Of a stretch of 32,985 nt of DNA, positions 22,478-32,985 are shown piece by piece (the first letter of the stretch is position 1; each line of letters begins with the position of its first letter). The DNA comes from JBDTMT01 sp033764095 (GTDB taxonomy: Bacteria; Desulfobacterota; Binatia; HRBIN30; CADEER01), in contig JANRJF010000061.1 of the NCBI GenBank assembly GCA_033764095.1, positions 1-32,985 of the forward strand. Reading direction: 5' to 3'. Position numbers and translations under genes: made by a program. The notes under the pieces are model-generated. The model was not told where the DNA came from. It searched no databases and saw nothing but the letters and a program-made list of their open reading frames with translations.

Positions 22478-24856
22478 ATGCATCGCGACCGCTCGTACAC
22501 GCACACGCTCTCGCGCTGGGCCCGCGCCGGCGTGCTCACCTGCGCGGCGGCCACATGGAGCGCCAGCGCGCGGCCGGCCGACGCCGCACCCTGCGTCGCC
22601 AAGATGCACCACGCCCTCGAAGCGGTGGCGCGCGCGCAGCGCAAGACGCTGCAAGCCTGCATCGTCGCGCGTGATCGCGGCTTGCTGCCGTCCGCCGCCG
22701 CCTGCGTCGACACCGACCGCTTCGGCTGGGTGGCGCGCGCCCGGGCGCGCACCGCGCGCGTCGCGGCGCGCCTGTGCGCGACCGGCGGCGGCGTCGGGTA
22801 CACCAGTGCCGCCGCGGTCAACGCGGCCGGCGCCGAGGCGGCGCCGCAGCTGGCGCGCGGCCTATTAGGCCGCGAGCTCGACGCCGCGCTGCGGGGCGAC
22901 CCGGGCGTGGCGCGCTGCCAGCGCGATGTCCTCGACCGCGCCCTGCGCTGCTCGGCGCGCGCGCTGCACCGCTACGTGCGCTGCGCCGCGACGTTCGGCG
23001 ACGGCGCCGCCGACCCGACGGTGCTGGTGGCGTGCAAGCCGCTGCCCGACGGCGCCAACTGCGACGCGCGGCTCGCCAACGCCATCGCGCGCAGCTGCGC
23101 CGGGCAGGATCTCGCCGCCCTGTTTCCCGGCTGCGCCGGCGACCTCGGCGCCTGCGCCCGCGCCCACGCCGAGCGCAGTGCGAGCCAGGCGGTCAACGCC
23201 GCCGCCGGCCTGTGCACGGACGTCCTGCCCGGCAGCCTGCCGGAGGAGACGCTGCTGCGCTGCTTCGCGCCGCCGGCGCAGGAACCGATCACCTATCGCG
23301 ACGTGCCGCTGCCGCCCGGCGTCTACGTCACCACGGTGAATTTCGATGCCAGCGGCGAGCACCTGCTGGTCGACTTCACCGCGCCCGACGTCGTCGGCAC
23401 CCAGGTTGCGCAGCTGGGGCTCGACGGCGGCGACTTTCGCTGCCTGACCTGCGGCGGGCCGATCAGCGGGAATCTGAAGGTCGTGCAGCACTTCAACGAC
23501 GGGCAGCGCCTGCTGGTGGTCGGCAACAACGGCCCCAACCCGAACTGGAACGTCCTGGAGTGCGCGCCGAGCGTGCTCGACTGCCAGCAGGCCGCGCTGC
23601 TGCGCATCCAGTTGCCGCCCAATCCCGATCCGACCACGCCGGTGGTGCAGTACCGCGTGCCGTGGGTGAGCCTCGACAACGACTGGTTCGTCTGGACCGA
23701 GGTGCGGTTGCGCGGGCCGGGCGGCAACCTGAGCGCCATCGGCCGCCTGATCCGCGACGGCGACCGCTATGTGGTGCAGGACGCGCGCGTCTTCGCGCCG
23801 CCGTTCGCGCCGCCGCTGCTCGGCGTCGACTCCGCCCGCTGGCGCAACTTCACCCAACCGTTCGAGGCCAAGTACGGGGGGCTGCGCGGCGGCCGCGACT
23901 GGGTCGAGGCGGGCACGCCGAACGCCGGGCACTACGACACGTCGGTCATCGACCTGGCGACCGGTGCGCTGCGGCGGCTGACGCATCATCCCGACCACGA
24001 CGAAGGCGTGCGGTTCTCGCCCGACGAGCAGTGGGCGGTGCTGCAGACCGGTCGTACCGACAACCGCATCGAGTTCCTCGGCCTGCTGCCGCGCCCGCCG
24101 TACATCGACTGGATCGCCTTCTCGCTGCACTTCGTCGCCATCGCCGGGGCGCCGAGCGACGGCATCAGCCCGGGCAGCAGCCCGAACGAGCGGGACTGCT
24201 ACGTCGACCCGTGGCTGCTCGACCGCTGGTTCGAGCGCGGCGACTACCTCGGCCAGCGGCTCGAGCGTCCCGCCGATGGCTGGGTCTCGATCGAGGGCAA
24301 CGCGGGGAGCTTCGACTGGTCGCCGGACGGGACCCAGATCGCGATGATCGATCGCCGCTGGCGCGGTGCCGGCGCGCAGACCCGCCTGCGCATCGCGACG
24401 CTGGTCAATCGCACCCCGCTGCTGCCGAGCCAGGTGGTGCCGATCGCCACCACGCCGGAGCCGACCTGGGCGGTGCCCTACGAGGACTGGATCGTCCCCG
24501 ACACCTTCGGCGTCACCGTCATCCCCGGCACGGCGAGCGGCAGCGCGACCATCGTCAACGACTTCGCCAACACGCTGAGCGGATCCGCCCGCGTCACCTA
24601 CGACCACTACTCCGACGACGGCGCCTCGTTCCTCGACGGCTACGAGGAGATTCGCATCCCGGTGCTGGTGCTGAACGGCGCCGAGTACGAGGTCGACCTG
24701 ACGCTGAGCGGCGCGCACCAGGGCAGCATGCGCGGCAGCGCGTTCTACGACTTCCTCACCGACGTCAACAGCGGCGAGGTGGTCAGCACGCTGGATGGCC
24801 ATACCGTCAGCGGTCCGAAGTCGTGCTTCCAGGCCGGCCTGATCCCGCTGCCCTGA
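22478..24856 (+). CDS. Secreted protein: Cys-rich helical domain plus TolB-like propeller
   Basis: 792 residues, ATG after GAGGGGGGA. A signal peptide (about 1-37, ending in SARPADAA) implies export. Residues about 38-265 are Ala- and Cys-rich helices (CVAKMHHALEAVARAQ, VGYTSAAAVNAAGAEAAPQL, ARAHAERSASQAVNAAAGLC), similar in style to the N-terminal domain of the two pectinacetylesterase-like proteins. Residues about 280-660 contain blades of a WD40/TolB-type beta-propeller: FDASGEHLLVDF, HHPDHDEGVRFSPDEQWAVL, GSFDWSPDGTQIAMID. The end (about 670-792) resembles a small beta domain with a GAHQGSMRG segment. The role is unknown; a periplasmic or extracellular binding protein is the safest reading. 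Confidence 0.8.
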   Translation: MHRDRSYTHTLSRWARAGVLTCAAATWSASARPADAAPCVAKMHHALEAVARAQRKTLQACIVARDRGLLPSAAACVDTDRFGWVARARARTARVAARLCATGGGVGYTSAAAVNAAGAEAAPQLARGLLGRELDAALRGDPGVARCQRDVLDRALRCSARALHRYVRCAATFGDGAADPTVLVACKPLPDGANCDARLANAIARSCAGQDLAALFPGCAGDLGACARAHAERSASQAVNAAAGLCTDVLPGSLPEETLLRCFAPPAQEPITYRDVPLPPGVYVTTVNFDASGEHLLVDFTAPDVVGTQVAQLGLDGGDFRCLTCGGPISGNLKVVQHFNDGQRLLVVGNNGPNPNWNVLECAPSVLDCQQAALLRIQLPPNPDPTTPVVQYRVPWVSLDNDWFVWTEVRLRGPGGNLSAIGRLIRDGDRYVVQDARVFAPPFAPPLLGVDSARWRNFTQPFEAKYGGLRGGRDWVEAGTPNAGHYDTSVIDLATGALRRLTHHPDHDEGVRFSPDEQWAVLQTGRTDNRIEFLGLLPRPPYIDWIAFSLHFVAIAGAPSDGISPGSSPNERDCYVDPWLLDRWFERGDYLGQRLERPADGWVSIEGNAGSFDWSPDGTQIAMIDRRWRGAGAQTRLRIATLVNRTPLLPSQVVPIATTPEPTWAVPYEDWIVPDTFGVTVIPGTASGSATIVNDFANTLSGSARVTYDHYSDDGASFLDGYEEIRIPVLVLNGAEYEVDLTLSGAHQGSMRGSAFYDFLTDVNSGEVVSTLDGHTVSGPKSCFQAGLIPLP

Positions 24857-24869
24857 ACGAAGGAAGCAC

Positions 24870-24972
24870 GGATGAACTTCGATAAACACCGATGGATCGG
24901 CTTTCGCGCGGCGGCGCGTCCACTCCGCCGCCGGCTCCTCTCCATCTGTGTCCATCTGTGTTCATCAGTGGT
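24870..24972. repeat. Dispersed GATGAACA-type repeat at a gene start
   Basis: The left end GGATGAACTTCGATAAACAC (24870-24889) and the right end CATCTGTGTTCATCAGTGGT (24953-24972) bracket a GC-rich core. The reverse complement of 24943-24972 matches 4320-4350 at about 25 of 29 positions. It overlaps the first 33 codons of the next gene. Confidence 0.7.
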
Positions 24973-26605
24973 GCCGTGTGCTGCTCTCGCGGCGTCCGCC
25001 ACGCCGCCGCCGCGCAATCCGTTCCTGATCGACGGGCCGGTGCAGATGACGCACATCGAGCCGGCGCAGCAGGACTCGCTGCCGATTCCGGGTCCGACCG
25101 GCTTTCACGACGTGCGGCCGGAGCAGATCCGGCGGCTGCCGTCCGGCTTCGGCAACGGCATGGCGCTGAGCGGTCCGCGCTATGCCGACGGCGTCGAGGT
25201 GGTGTGGGCGATCAACGCCGGGCGAGTCGCCAAGCTGCGGGTGGACGGCGGCCGCTTCGAGGAGCTGGCGCGCTACGAGTTCCCCGGCGAGGGCGGCATC
25301 GACGCCGCGCGCGCCGAGCGCATCACCGCCGCGCTCGACGCGGCGCCCGACGAGGCGGCGCTGGTCGGCTTCGTGCGCGCCGAGCACCCGTACTGGCTTG
25401 AGCGCATCGCCGCGCGCACCGGCGTCTACACGCTGATGGATCGCGATGGGCTCTTCTACACCGTCGTGCGCGACCGCATCGTCGTGCTCGGCGACCGCGA
25501 TCGCGGCGACCCGCGCTCGCCGATCGAGCTCAAGCGCGAGTGGCGTATTCCGAGCAGCATCCTCAGCGACTGGCGGCTGCGCTGGTGGGCGTTGGGCCGC
25601 TGGTGGCGCGGCGAGTTGCCGGTCCGCCCCGCCGGCGAGCGGCCGACGCTCGCGCAGATGGTCGAGATCCTGCACGACGCCGGCATCGGGCTGGGCATGA
25701 CCTGGGACGGCCACCTGGTGCTGACGTCCATTTCCGGGGCGGTGGCGGTGGTGGACCGCGAGTTCCGCGCGCCGCCGTCGGTGGTGCGCCTGGCCGGCGA
25801 GGCGATCACCAACTCGTTCGCGGTCGATGACGCCGGCGGCATCTATGTCGTCACCGATCACGCCATGCACAAGCTGGTGTGGACCGGCTCGCGACTGTCG
25901 AGCGACGCGGCCGACGGCGCCTGGCGCGAGCCGTACGAGCGCAGCAGTGCTCCGCTCGGCGGCATTCGCGCTGGCAGCGGCGGTTCCGGCTCGACGCCGA
26001 CGCTGATGGGCTTCGGTCCGGACGAGGATCACCTGGTGGTGATCACCGACGGGGCGGAGGTGATGAACCTGGTCGCCTACTGGCGCGACGCGGTACCGCC
26101 CGGCGCGACGCGGCGCGCCGACCAGATCCGCGTCACCGTCGGCGTCGAGCAGCCGGCTGCGGTGCAGTCCGAGCAGTCGGTGGTGGTCTGGGAGGAGGGT
26201 GCCTTCGTCGTCAACAACGTCGGCCCCGACACCCTGCCGTCGGCGCTGGAGAACGTCGTCGCGATCGGCGTCACGCGCGCGCCGCCGCGCGGCGTCGAGC
26301 GCTTTCGCTGGGATCGCGCCGCGCATCGCTGGCAGCGCGTCTGGGCGCGTTCCGACGTCGCCTCGCCGTCGTGCGTGCCGGTGATGAGCGGCGTCACTCG
26401 CCAGGTCTACCTGCAGAGCGCCGAGGCCGGCCGCTTCGAGATCCTCGGCCTCGACTGGGACAGCGGCGCGACCCGCACCCGTCTGCGCCTGCCGCCGAGC
26501 CAGGCCTACAACGGCGCCTACATGCTGGTGCAGTTCCTCGCCGACGGCGACATCGCCATGGGCATGCTCACCGGCCCGGTGCGCATCCGGCTCGCGCCGC
26601 CCTGA
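24872..26605 (+). CDS. Secreted propeller-like hypothetical protein
   Basis: 577 residues from ATG 24872, 15 bp after the previous stop, with GAAGGAAG upstream. The first about 42 residues, encoded in a dispersed repeat, form a workable signal peptide (basic start, LLSICVHLCSSVVPCAALAA, then SA). The body has repeated strand pairs typical of a quinoprotein-like or six/seven-bladed propeller: VVWAINAGRVAKLRVDG, LGMTWDGHLVLTSISGAVAV, SFAVDDAGGIYVVTDHAMHK, LMGFGPDEDHLVVITDG, RFRWDRAAHRWQRVW. I do not recognise a named family. It is in the same run as the propeller gene before it, and it converges on the lipoprotein gene behind a hairpin. The real start could lie downstream of the repeat. Confidence 0.78.
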   Translation: MNFDKHRWIGFRAAARPLRRRLLSICVHLCSSVVPCAALAASATPPPRNPFLIDGPVQMTHIEPAQQDSLPIPGPTGFHDVRPEQIRRLPSGFGNGMALSGPRYADGVEVVWAINAGRVAKLRVDGGRFEELARYEFPGEGGIDAARAERITAALDAAPDEAALVGFVRAEHPYWLERIAARTGVYTLMDRDGLFYTVVRDRIVVLGDRDRGDPRSPIELKREWRIPSSILSDWRLRWWALGRWWRGELPVRPAGERPTLAQMVEILHDAGIGLGMTWDGHLVLTSISGAVAVVDREFRAPPSVVRLAGEAITNSFAVDDAGGIYVVTDHAMHKLVWTGSRLSSDAADGAWREPYERSSAPLGGIRAGSGGSGSTPTLMGFGPDEDHLVVITDGAEVMNLVAYWRDAVPPGATRRADQIRVTVGVEQPAAVQSEQSVVVWEEGAFVVNNVGPDTLPSALENVVAIGVTRAPPRGVERFRWDRAAHRWQRVWARSDVASPSCVPVMSGVTRQVYLQSAEAGRFEILGLDWDSGATRTRLRLPPSQAYNGAYMLVQFLADGDIAMGMLTGPVRIRLAPP

Positions 26606-26634
26606 CGGCGGTCGCCCGGCGCCCACGCGCCGAC

Positions 26635-26670
26635 GACGCGGATGCGGGCGGCGCGGCCCGCATCCGCGTC
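26635..26670. terminator. Bidirectional hairpin terminator
   Basis: Perfect 15-bp arms GACGCGGATGCGGGC (26635-26649) and GCCCGCATCCGCGTC (26656-26670) with a 6-nt loop. It is placed between the convergent propeller and lipoprotein genes, so it can serve both. There is no T-run. Confidence 0.85.
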
Positions 26671-26679
26671 ACGGTGCGA

Positions 26680-28686
26680 TCACTTGCAGGGAATTGCCTC
26701 GACGCCGGGGATATCGTCCACCAGCGTGCCTTCCTCGATGTGGTCGGTGACCGCGTCCGGGGCGGTGAAGCCGCTCTGCAGCCAGTCGCGCATCAGCACG
26801 CCGTCGATCGGGTAGTCGGTGTACAGCTCGGTGCGCGGGCTGATGACGTGCACGCTCTGGGTGATCGCCGGCAGGAAGTACTGCACGCCGGGCAGCAGGT
26901 GGGTGTCGCAGTACGAGGTGCGCAGCGCGTTCACCCAGTCGGGCAGGGTGTCGAAGAAGGTGGTCGCCACCTGCGTGTCGTCGACCTGGTTGGAGAGGAT
27001 CAGCATCTGTTGCTCGGGCACTTCCTTCAGACGCGGCGCGGTGGCGTGCAGCAGGACCGGCCCGACGCCGCAGTTGGTGGCGAAGCAGTACGGCGGCAGG
27101 TAGTCGAGCGCGCCCCAGCCCAGCGGCGGCGCGTCGGCGATCAGCAGCAGGCCGAGGCCGGCGACGCCGAGCGCCTCGCCGTTGTCGAGCGCCAGGCCGG
27201 CGTCGGGGTAGGCGACGCTGTGGCGCCACTGCAGGTCGTCGAGCAGGTAGTGGTAGTTGTAGATGGTGCCGAAGCCGCCGGCCGAGAAGCCGCCGAACAG
27301 GACGCGCAGCTTGTCCGGCGAGTAGCCGCCGTCGGTGTCGGCATCGAGCGAGCGCCAGAGCAGGTCGCGCACGACGCGCAGCGCGGCGCGCACGTTGACC
27401 GCGCCGAAGCGGTGCACGGTGATCTGGTCGAAGTTGCTGGTGGTGCCGCCGCCGATGAACACGTCCTGGTTGCAGTACGGCAGGTAGACCTTGGTCCAGT
27501 CGGCGAACGGGCTGATCTGCGGGTCGTTGGACAGCGGCCCGCCGGTCTCCGGTTGGTCGTTCATCGCCTCGAACAGGTCGGCTGGCCGGGTGGCGCAGTC
27601 CTCTCCGAAGATGCACACGCCGCCGCCCTGCATGCCGACGACGACGTTCTCCACCGGGCTCCCCGCGGGGGCGAGCCGCACCCAGAAGGCGTAGGGGCTG
27701 CCGTCGCCGCAGCGGGTGCCGTAGACGGCCTCGTCGAGCACGACCTGCACGTACTGGCCACGCGGGGCGTCCGGCAGGCCGGGTCGCGCGCCGCAATCGA
27801 GCCCCAACGCGGACGCGTCGGCGTGCGCCGTGGCGGCCAGGCAGCGCGCCTGCGCGGCGGCGCGCGAGACGAAGGTGCCGGTGTCGAGTGCCACCAGCGC
27901 GGCGAGGTTCGTGCAGGCCGCGTCGATGGCGAGCGCTGCCGCGTTGCGATGGTCCTGGAGGATCGCCTCGACCGCGGGCGGGTCGCACTCGCCGCTGGCG
28001 AGGCAGGTGTTGTAGGTCCCGAGGTCGTCGACGATCAGCGCCGTCGCGGCTTGCTGGGCGGCGGTGAGGCAGGCCTTGCCGTCGGCATCGGCGCCGGCCA
28101 GCGCGGCGCCCTGCGGACCGCCGAAGCTGCGCGCGGCCAGCGACGCCGCGTCGGCGCGGCACGCGTCGGCGAGGCGTGTGGTGAGGCCGGCGACGCTGAA
28201 CGGATCGGCGAAGCCGGCGGCGTGCACGGCGGCGTCGCTCGGGCACTCCGCCCCGACCGTTCCCGCCAGCGCGCCGAGCTGCGCGACCAGTGCCGGGCTG
28301 TCGTCGGTGCAGGCGCGCCCGCCGGCGGCGTAGCAGGCGCGCTCGACCTGGCTGAGCTGCGCGACGCAGTCGGCCAGCGCGTCGGCGGCGCCGCGGGCGC
28401 AGCGCTCGCCGTCGGGGGTCGGTGTCGGTGCGCTGGTCGGCGTATCGGTCGGCGGCGCGGTGGCGGTCGGCGTCGCCGTCGACGGGCGCGTCGCGGTGGC
28501 GGTCGGCGGGCTGGTGGCGGTGCGCGCCGCAGTCGCCGTCGCCGTCGGCGGCACGGTCGCGGTGGCGGTCGCCACGGCGGTGCGCGTCGTCGTCGGCGTC
28601 GCCTTGGGATGGTCGTTGTCGTCGCTGCCGCAGGCGGCCGCGAGCAGAGCGAGGGCGGAGAGCAGGACGATGGAACGCATGCGCAT
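26680..28686 (-). CDS. Pectinacetylesterase-like lipoprotein with Thr/Pro linker
   Basis: 668 residues from ATG 28686; a second ATG two codons in is also possible. A lipoprotein signal peptide (SIVLLSALALLAAAC) is followed by a Thr/Ala/Pro linker (about 25-95), the same kind as in the gene at 1-851. Next is the Cys-rich helical domain (CARGAADALADCVAQLSQV, SLAARSFGGPQGAALAGADA, AAQARCLAATAHADASALGL), which clearly matches that of 16922-18841. The hydrolase half has GGGVCIFGEDC, VYLPYCNQDVFIGGG, GGFSAGGFG with S468 as nucleophile, NQVDDTQ and SVHVISP. It fits the PAE/Notum family. It is probably anchored to the outer face of a membrane by lipid. Confidence 0.85.
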   Translation of the reverse strand: MRMRSIVLLSALALLAAACGSDDNDHPKATPTTTRTAVATATATVPPTATATAARTATSPPTATATRPSTATPTATAPPTDTPTSAPTPTPDGERCARGAADALADCVAQLSQVERACYAAGGRACTDDSPALVAQLGALAGTVGAECPSDAAVHAAGFADPFSVAGLTTRLADACRADAASLAARSFGGPQGAALAGADADGKACLTAAQQAATALIVDDLGTYNTCLASGECDPPAVEAILQDHRNAAALAIDAACTNLAALVALDTGTFVSRAAAQARCLAATAHADASALGLDCGARPGLPDAPRGQYVQVVLDEAVYGTRCGDGSPYAFWVRLAPAGSPVENVVVGMQGGGVCIFGEDCATRPADLFEAMNDQPETGGPLSNDPQISPFADWTKVYLPYCNQDVFIGGGTTSNFDQITVHRFGAVNVRAALRVVRDLLWRSLDADTDGGYSPDKLRVLFGGFSAGGFGTIYNYHYLLDDLQWRHSVAYPDAGLALDNGEALGVAGLGLLLIADAPPLGWGALDYLPPYCFATNCGVGPVLLHATAPRLKEVPEQQMLILSNQVDDTQVATTFFDTLPDWVNALRTSYCDTHLLPGVQYFLPAITQSVHVISPRTELYTDYPIDGVLMRDWLQSGFTAPDAVTDHIEEGTLVDDIPGVEAIPCK

Positions 28687-28760
28687 TCCCGACCCATCCC
28701 TCAGCCCAGACGGGGTTGCAAGCAACGCCAGGCGACAGTCCGCACCTGGGCGGCACCCGG

Positions 28761-30200
28761 CTACTGACATCCGAGGTCGATGCCGGCCAGCAGGTCGCCG
28801 AGGTTGGTGTCGAACCCGGCAACGTAGCCGGCCAGGCGTAGCCCGGAGAGCTGGCCGCCGGCGAAGTCGCTGCAGAGCAGGCCGGCGCCGCTGCGCACGG
28901 CCGGGCCGCCGGCCGGCAGTGTCATGCCGCTGCCGTTCACGCAGCTCACCAGGCCGGTCGCGGTCGAAGACGTCAGCGGCACGCAGAGCGGTCCGATACT
29001 GACCGGAATGCTGGTGGTCGCGTCGCCGCAGACGCCATTGGGCGGGAACTCCCAGGTCAGTCGCAGCCCGACCTCGCAGCTCAGCGTGCCGGCCGGGCTG
29101 GCCGGGTCGGCGGCGCGTCCAGCGCACAGGCAGTTGCATCGGCCCGAGTGGCCCGCCGCGGTGGCGCCAGGACAGCGCCCGCCGGGACAATCGGTAGGCG
29201 TGGCGCAGGCCAGCCCGTCGTTGGCGCCGCCGGCACAGACGCCCTCGCAGGCGGCGTCGCGGCGCGTGAATCCGCTGCCGAGCCCGGCGCAGGATGCATC
29301 GCAGGCGGCGTCGCAACCGGCGTGGTCGCTACACGCGCCGATGTCGTGCCGCGCGCGGGTGGCGGTGTCGAGCGCCGCACCGCCGTCGCAGTCGATGCGG
29401 CCGCCGCTGCAGCCGGGCACACCTTCCAGGCAGACGTCGGTGATCTGCGGGATGTGCGCCAGCAGCGCCGCGCCGGTCAGCCGGCAATCGCAGTCGGCTT
29501 CCCGGTTGCCGTCCGCGGCGCCGCAGCTGATCTCCAGGGCGCCGCCGTTGAACCGCAGATGGGGCATGCTGTTGGTGCCGAACGCGTGGTCGATGCCGGT
29601 TGTCACTGCGGCGAGGCTGCACGTCCGCGTGCCCTGCGGCGACGCGTCCGGGCAGGTCGCCGGCGCCGCGGCATCGCTGCGCCGGGTGCGCGTCGCGTCG
29701 TTGGCGCGCGTCCTGCCGCCGAAGCTCGCGCAGTAGCGCAGCCCGCCGTCGCCGAACAACAGCTGGACGCCGACCTGGCCGGCGAACGGCGGCGTCAGCG
29801 TCACGTCGGGGCCGGTGCACTTCGCCTTGATCAGCGTGGGGCTGATGCGGACGGTGCGGCACGGGTCGCCGGCCGTGCCGCTGCCTCGGTAGAGGTAGCC
29901 GCGACTGCCGGCCGGATCGCCGAGTCCGCGCCAGCCGCTCGCCGGCAGCGCATAGACATTGAATCCGCCGTCCGACTCGGTGTCGAAGACCCGCAACGCC
30001 GCCCCCGCGACCGTCGGGTCGTCGGCTCCGCTCGGCACCGCCAGTGGGCCGCGCGCGACGAACTTCACGGTTCCGCCCGCCTGGACGATCACGCTGCGCG
30101 CCGCGATCAGGTGATCGGGTGCGGCGGTGGCCGGCGCCGCCGTACCGAACGCCGCGGTGATCGCCCATCCGATCGCGCCTGCCAACGCCCGTCGTGTCAT
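28761..30200 (-). CDS. Secreted cysteine-rich hypothetical protein
   Basis: 479 residues, AGGGGGGC before ATG 30200. A signal peptide begins MTRRALAGAIGW and likely ends at ATAA near residue 27. The N-terminal 150 residues are beta-rich with few Cys. From about 165 to 380 the protein is packed with Cys in short motifs (CDCRLTGAAL, CSDHAGCDAACDASCAGLG, CEGVCAGGANDGLACATPTD, CPGGRCPG, CNCLCAG), probably disulfide-bonded outside the cytoplasm. No family was recognised; motifs of this GGANDG..C type are common in secreted proteins of deltaproteobacteria-like genomes. It lies 74 bp upstream of the lipoprotein gene on the same strand, so the two may be one transcript. Confidence 0.78.
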   Translation of the reverse strand: MTRRALAGAIGWAITAAFGTAAPATAAPDHLIAARSVIVQAGGTVKFVARGPLAVPSGADDPTVAGAALRVFDTESDGGFNVYALPASGWRGLGDPAGSRGYLYRGSGTAGDPCRTVRISPTLIKAKCTGPDVTLTPPFAGQVGVQLLFGDGGLRYCASFGGRTRANDATRTRRSDAAAPATCPDASPQGTRTCSLAAVTTGIDHAFGTNSMPHLRFNGGALEISCGAADGNREADCDCRLTGAALLAHIPQITDVCLEGVPGCSGGRIDCDGGAALDTATRARHDIGACSDHAGCDAACDASCAGLGSGFTRRDAACEGVCAGGANDGLACATPTDCPGGRCPGATAAGHSGRCNCLCAGRAADPASPAGTLSCEVGLRLTWEFPPNGVCGDATTSIPVSIGPLCVPLTSSTATGLVSCVNGSGMTLPAGGPAVRSGAGLLCSDFAGGQLSGLRLAGYVAGFDTNLGDLLAGIDLGCQ

Positions 30201-30484
30201 CGCACTTGCCCCCCTGCGACTGCGACCCGCGCCCTCCGGGCTGGCGCGGGCGGGACGCTACTGAGGCCGCCGTGGTGGTGTCAACGCAGCGCGCCGCGGC
30301 GCCGGGCCGCCCGTTGCAGGGCGCGAGCTCGCATGCGGGCTGGCCAGGCCGCACCCCGCGGCCGACCAGGCGAGGGGCGTCGGAACCGGCCGGAACGGAA
30401 CTATTTCGACGCCGCGCCGGCGGCCCGCCCACCACCGCACGGGATGGCGCCAGGCGGCATGCTCTCTGCTCAACGTCGTCGCCG
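30201..30484. promoter_or_regulatory. Divergent intergenic region
   Basis: 284 bp between the secreted Cys-rich gene and the RedB-like gene; promoters for both must lie here. A GC stem (CCCGCGCCC with GGGCTGGCGCGGG near 30226-30250) is visible. The least GC-rich piece is near 30393-30408 (GGAACGGAACTATTTCGA). No operator-like inverted repeat was identified. Confidence 0.35.
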
Positions 30485-31098
30485 ATGCCCAGTGGTGCCG
30501 TGCGTGCGCGTTGGTCCCTGCTGCTCGGCACGCTGCTCTGGACGGCGGCGATTGCCGCCGGGCTGGTGGGACTCTGGCGCTACGACTTCAAGCGTGGCGC
30601 CGCGGCCGCGGTCCCCGACTACGCCGCGTTTGCCGACGAGGCGGGACGGGCGGGAGACCAGGCGCACCTGGTGATGCTCGCCCACCCGCGCTGCCCCTGC
30701 ACGCGCGCCAGCATTGCCGAGCTGGCGCGGCTGATGGCACAGGCGCCGGGCCGGCTGGTGGCCGACGTCTACTTCGTCCAGCCGCCGGGGACGGCAGACG
30801 ACTTCGTCGAGACCGATCTCTGGCAGAGCGCCGCGGCGATTCCCGGCGTGCGCGTGTGGCGCGACCGCGACGGGCGCGCGGCGGCGCGTTTCGGCGCCGA
30901 GACCTCGGGCCAGGTGGTGCTCTTCGACGCCGCCGGCCGACGCCGCTTTCAGGGCGGCATCACCGCGGCGCGCGGTCACGAGGGCGACAACGCCGGCCGC
31001 GCCGCGGTGCTGGCGGCGCTCGACGGCGACGCGCCAGCCGACACGCCGGTGTTCGGCTGCGGGCTCGGCAACGCGCCGTCGGGCAGCGAGGAGCGACC

Positions 31099-31111
<13 letters not shown>
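30485..31111 (+). CDS. RedB-like thioredoxin-fold membrane-anchored protein
   Basis: 208 residues from ATG 30485; no clear ribosome site, but no other suitable in-frame ATG. One N-terminal membrane span (about 11-31) anchors a periplasm-facing domain. It carries a thioredoxin-like strand and a CxC motif (HLVMLAHPRCPCTRASIAEL, C70 and C72), then VYFVQPPG, IPGVRVWRDRDGRAAARFGA and TSGQVVLFDAAGRRRFQGGI with ARGHEGDNAG. This resembles proteins annotated RedB in deltaproteobacteria and planctomycetes. An extra Cys pair (C192, C206) sits near the end. Its last 13 bases overlap the start of the histidine kinase gene, so the two are translationally linked. A redox or cargo role is inference. Confidence 0.78.

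Positions 31112-32985
<1,874 letters not shown>

Noticed and set aside
28687..29316. Longer N-terminus for the minus-strand lipoprotein
   Set aside because: The upstream frame is antisense-free but overlaps the Cys-rich gene in another frame and lacks features, whereas a lipoprotein signal starts at 28686.

Overview
This is a very GC-rich (roughly 70%) bacterial chromosome segment with about 24 genes, two of them cut by the window edges. The mix points to an uncultivated deltaproteobacterium-like lineage such as Desulfobacterota/Binatota. The cues are acyl-CoA metabolism under TetR regulators, secreted cysteine-rich proteins with Thr/Pro linkers, a RedB-like protein next to a hybrid kinase, and many short intergenic palindromes. 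This placement is an inference from gene style; no rRNA or tRNA gene was seen.

Region 1 (1-4705): the N-terminal part of a secreted Thr/Pro-repeat protein; a questin-oxidase-like gene divergent from an XRE-cupin regulator; a VOC dioxygenase-fold gene paired with an unrecognised alpha/beta-barrel-like protein; a small ribbon-helix-helix-like protein. Region 2 (4896-10034): a TetR gene with a near-perfect operator touching its start codon, a nitronate monooxygenase-like gene, a DEAD-box helicase, a small membrane protein and HflX. Region 3 (10294-16098, all minus): a secreted HEAT protein with a possible caspase-like core, an MFS symporter, an alpha/beta-hydrolase/cyclase fusion whose hydrolase triad looks lost, and an acyl-CoA dehydrogenase divergent from a second TetR gene.

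Region 4 (16197-26605, all plus): the TetR gene, a secreted pectinacetylesterase-like protein, then SDR, MaoC hydratase, SCP2-type thiolase and a free SCP2 sterol-carrier protein. Together these four match the parts of peroxisomal MFE-2 and SCPx, split into single genes. With the acyl-CoA dehydrogenase they could complete a beta-oxidation cycle for a bulky (sterol side-chain or branched) acyl-CoA. Two secreted propeller-like proteins follow. Region 5 (26680-30200, minus): a lipoprotein paralogue of the pectinacetylesterase-like protein and a secreted cysteine-rich protein. Region 6 (30485-end): a RedB-like thioredoxin-fold protein overlapping a membrane hybrid histidine kinase that runs off the window.

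Several unrelated intergenic repeat types punctuate the window. Two of them reach into coding starts and appear to supply the N-termini of secreted proteins. No CRISPR array, insertion sequence or phage gene was found.
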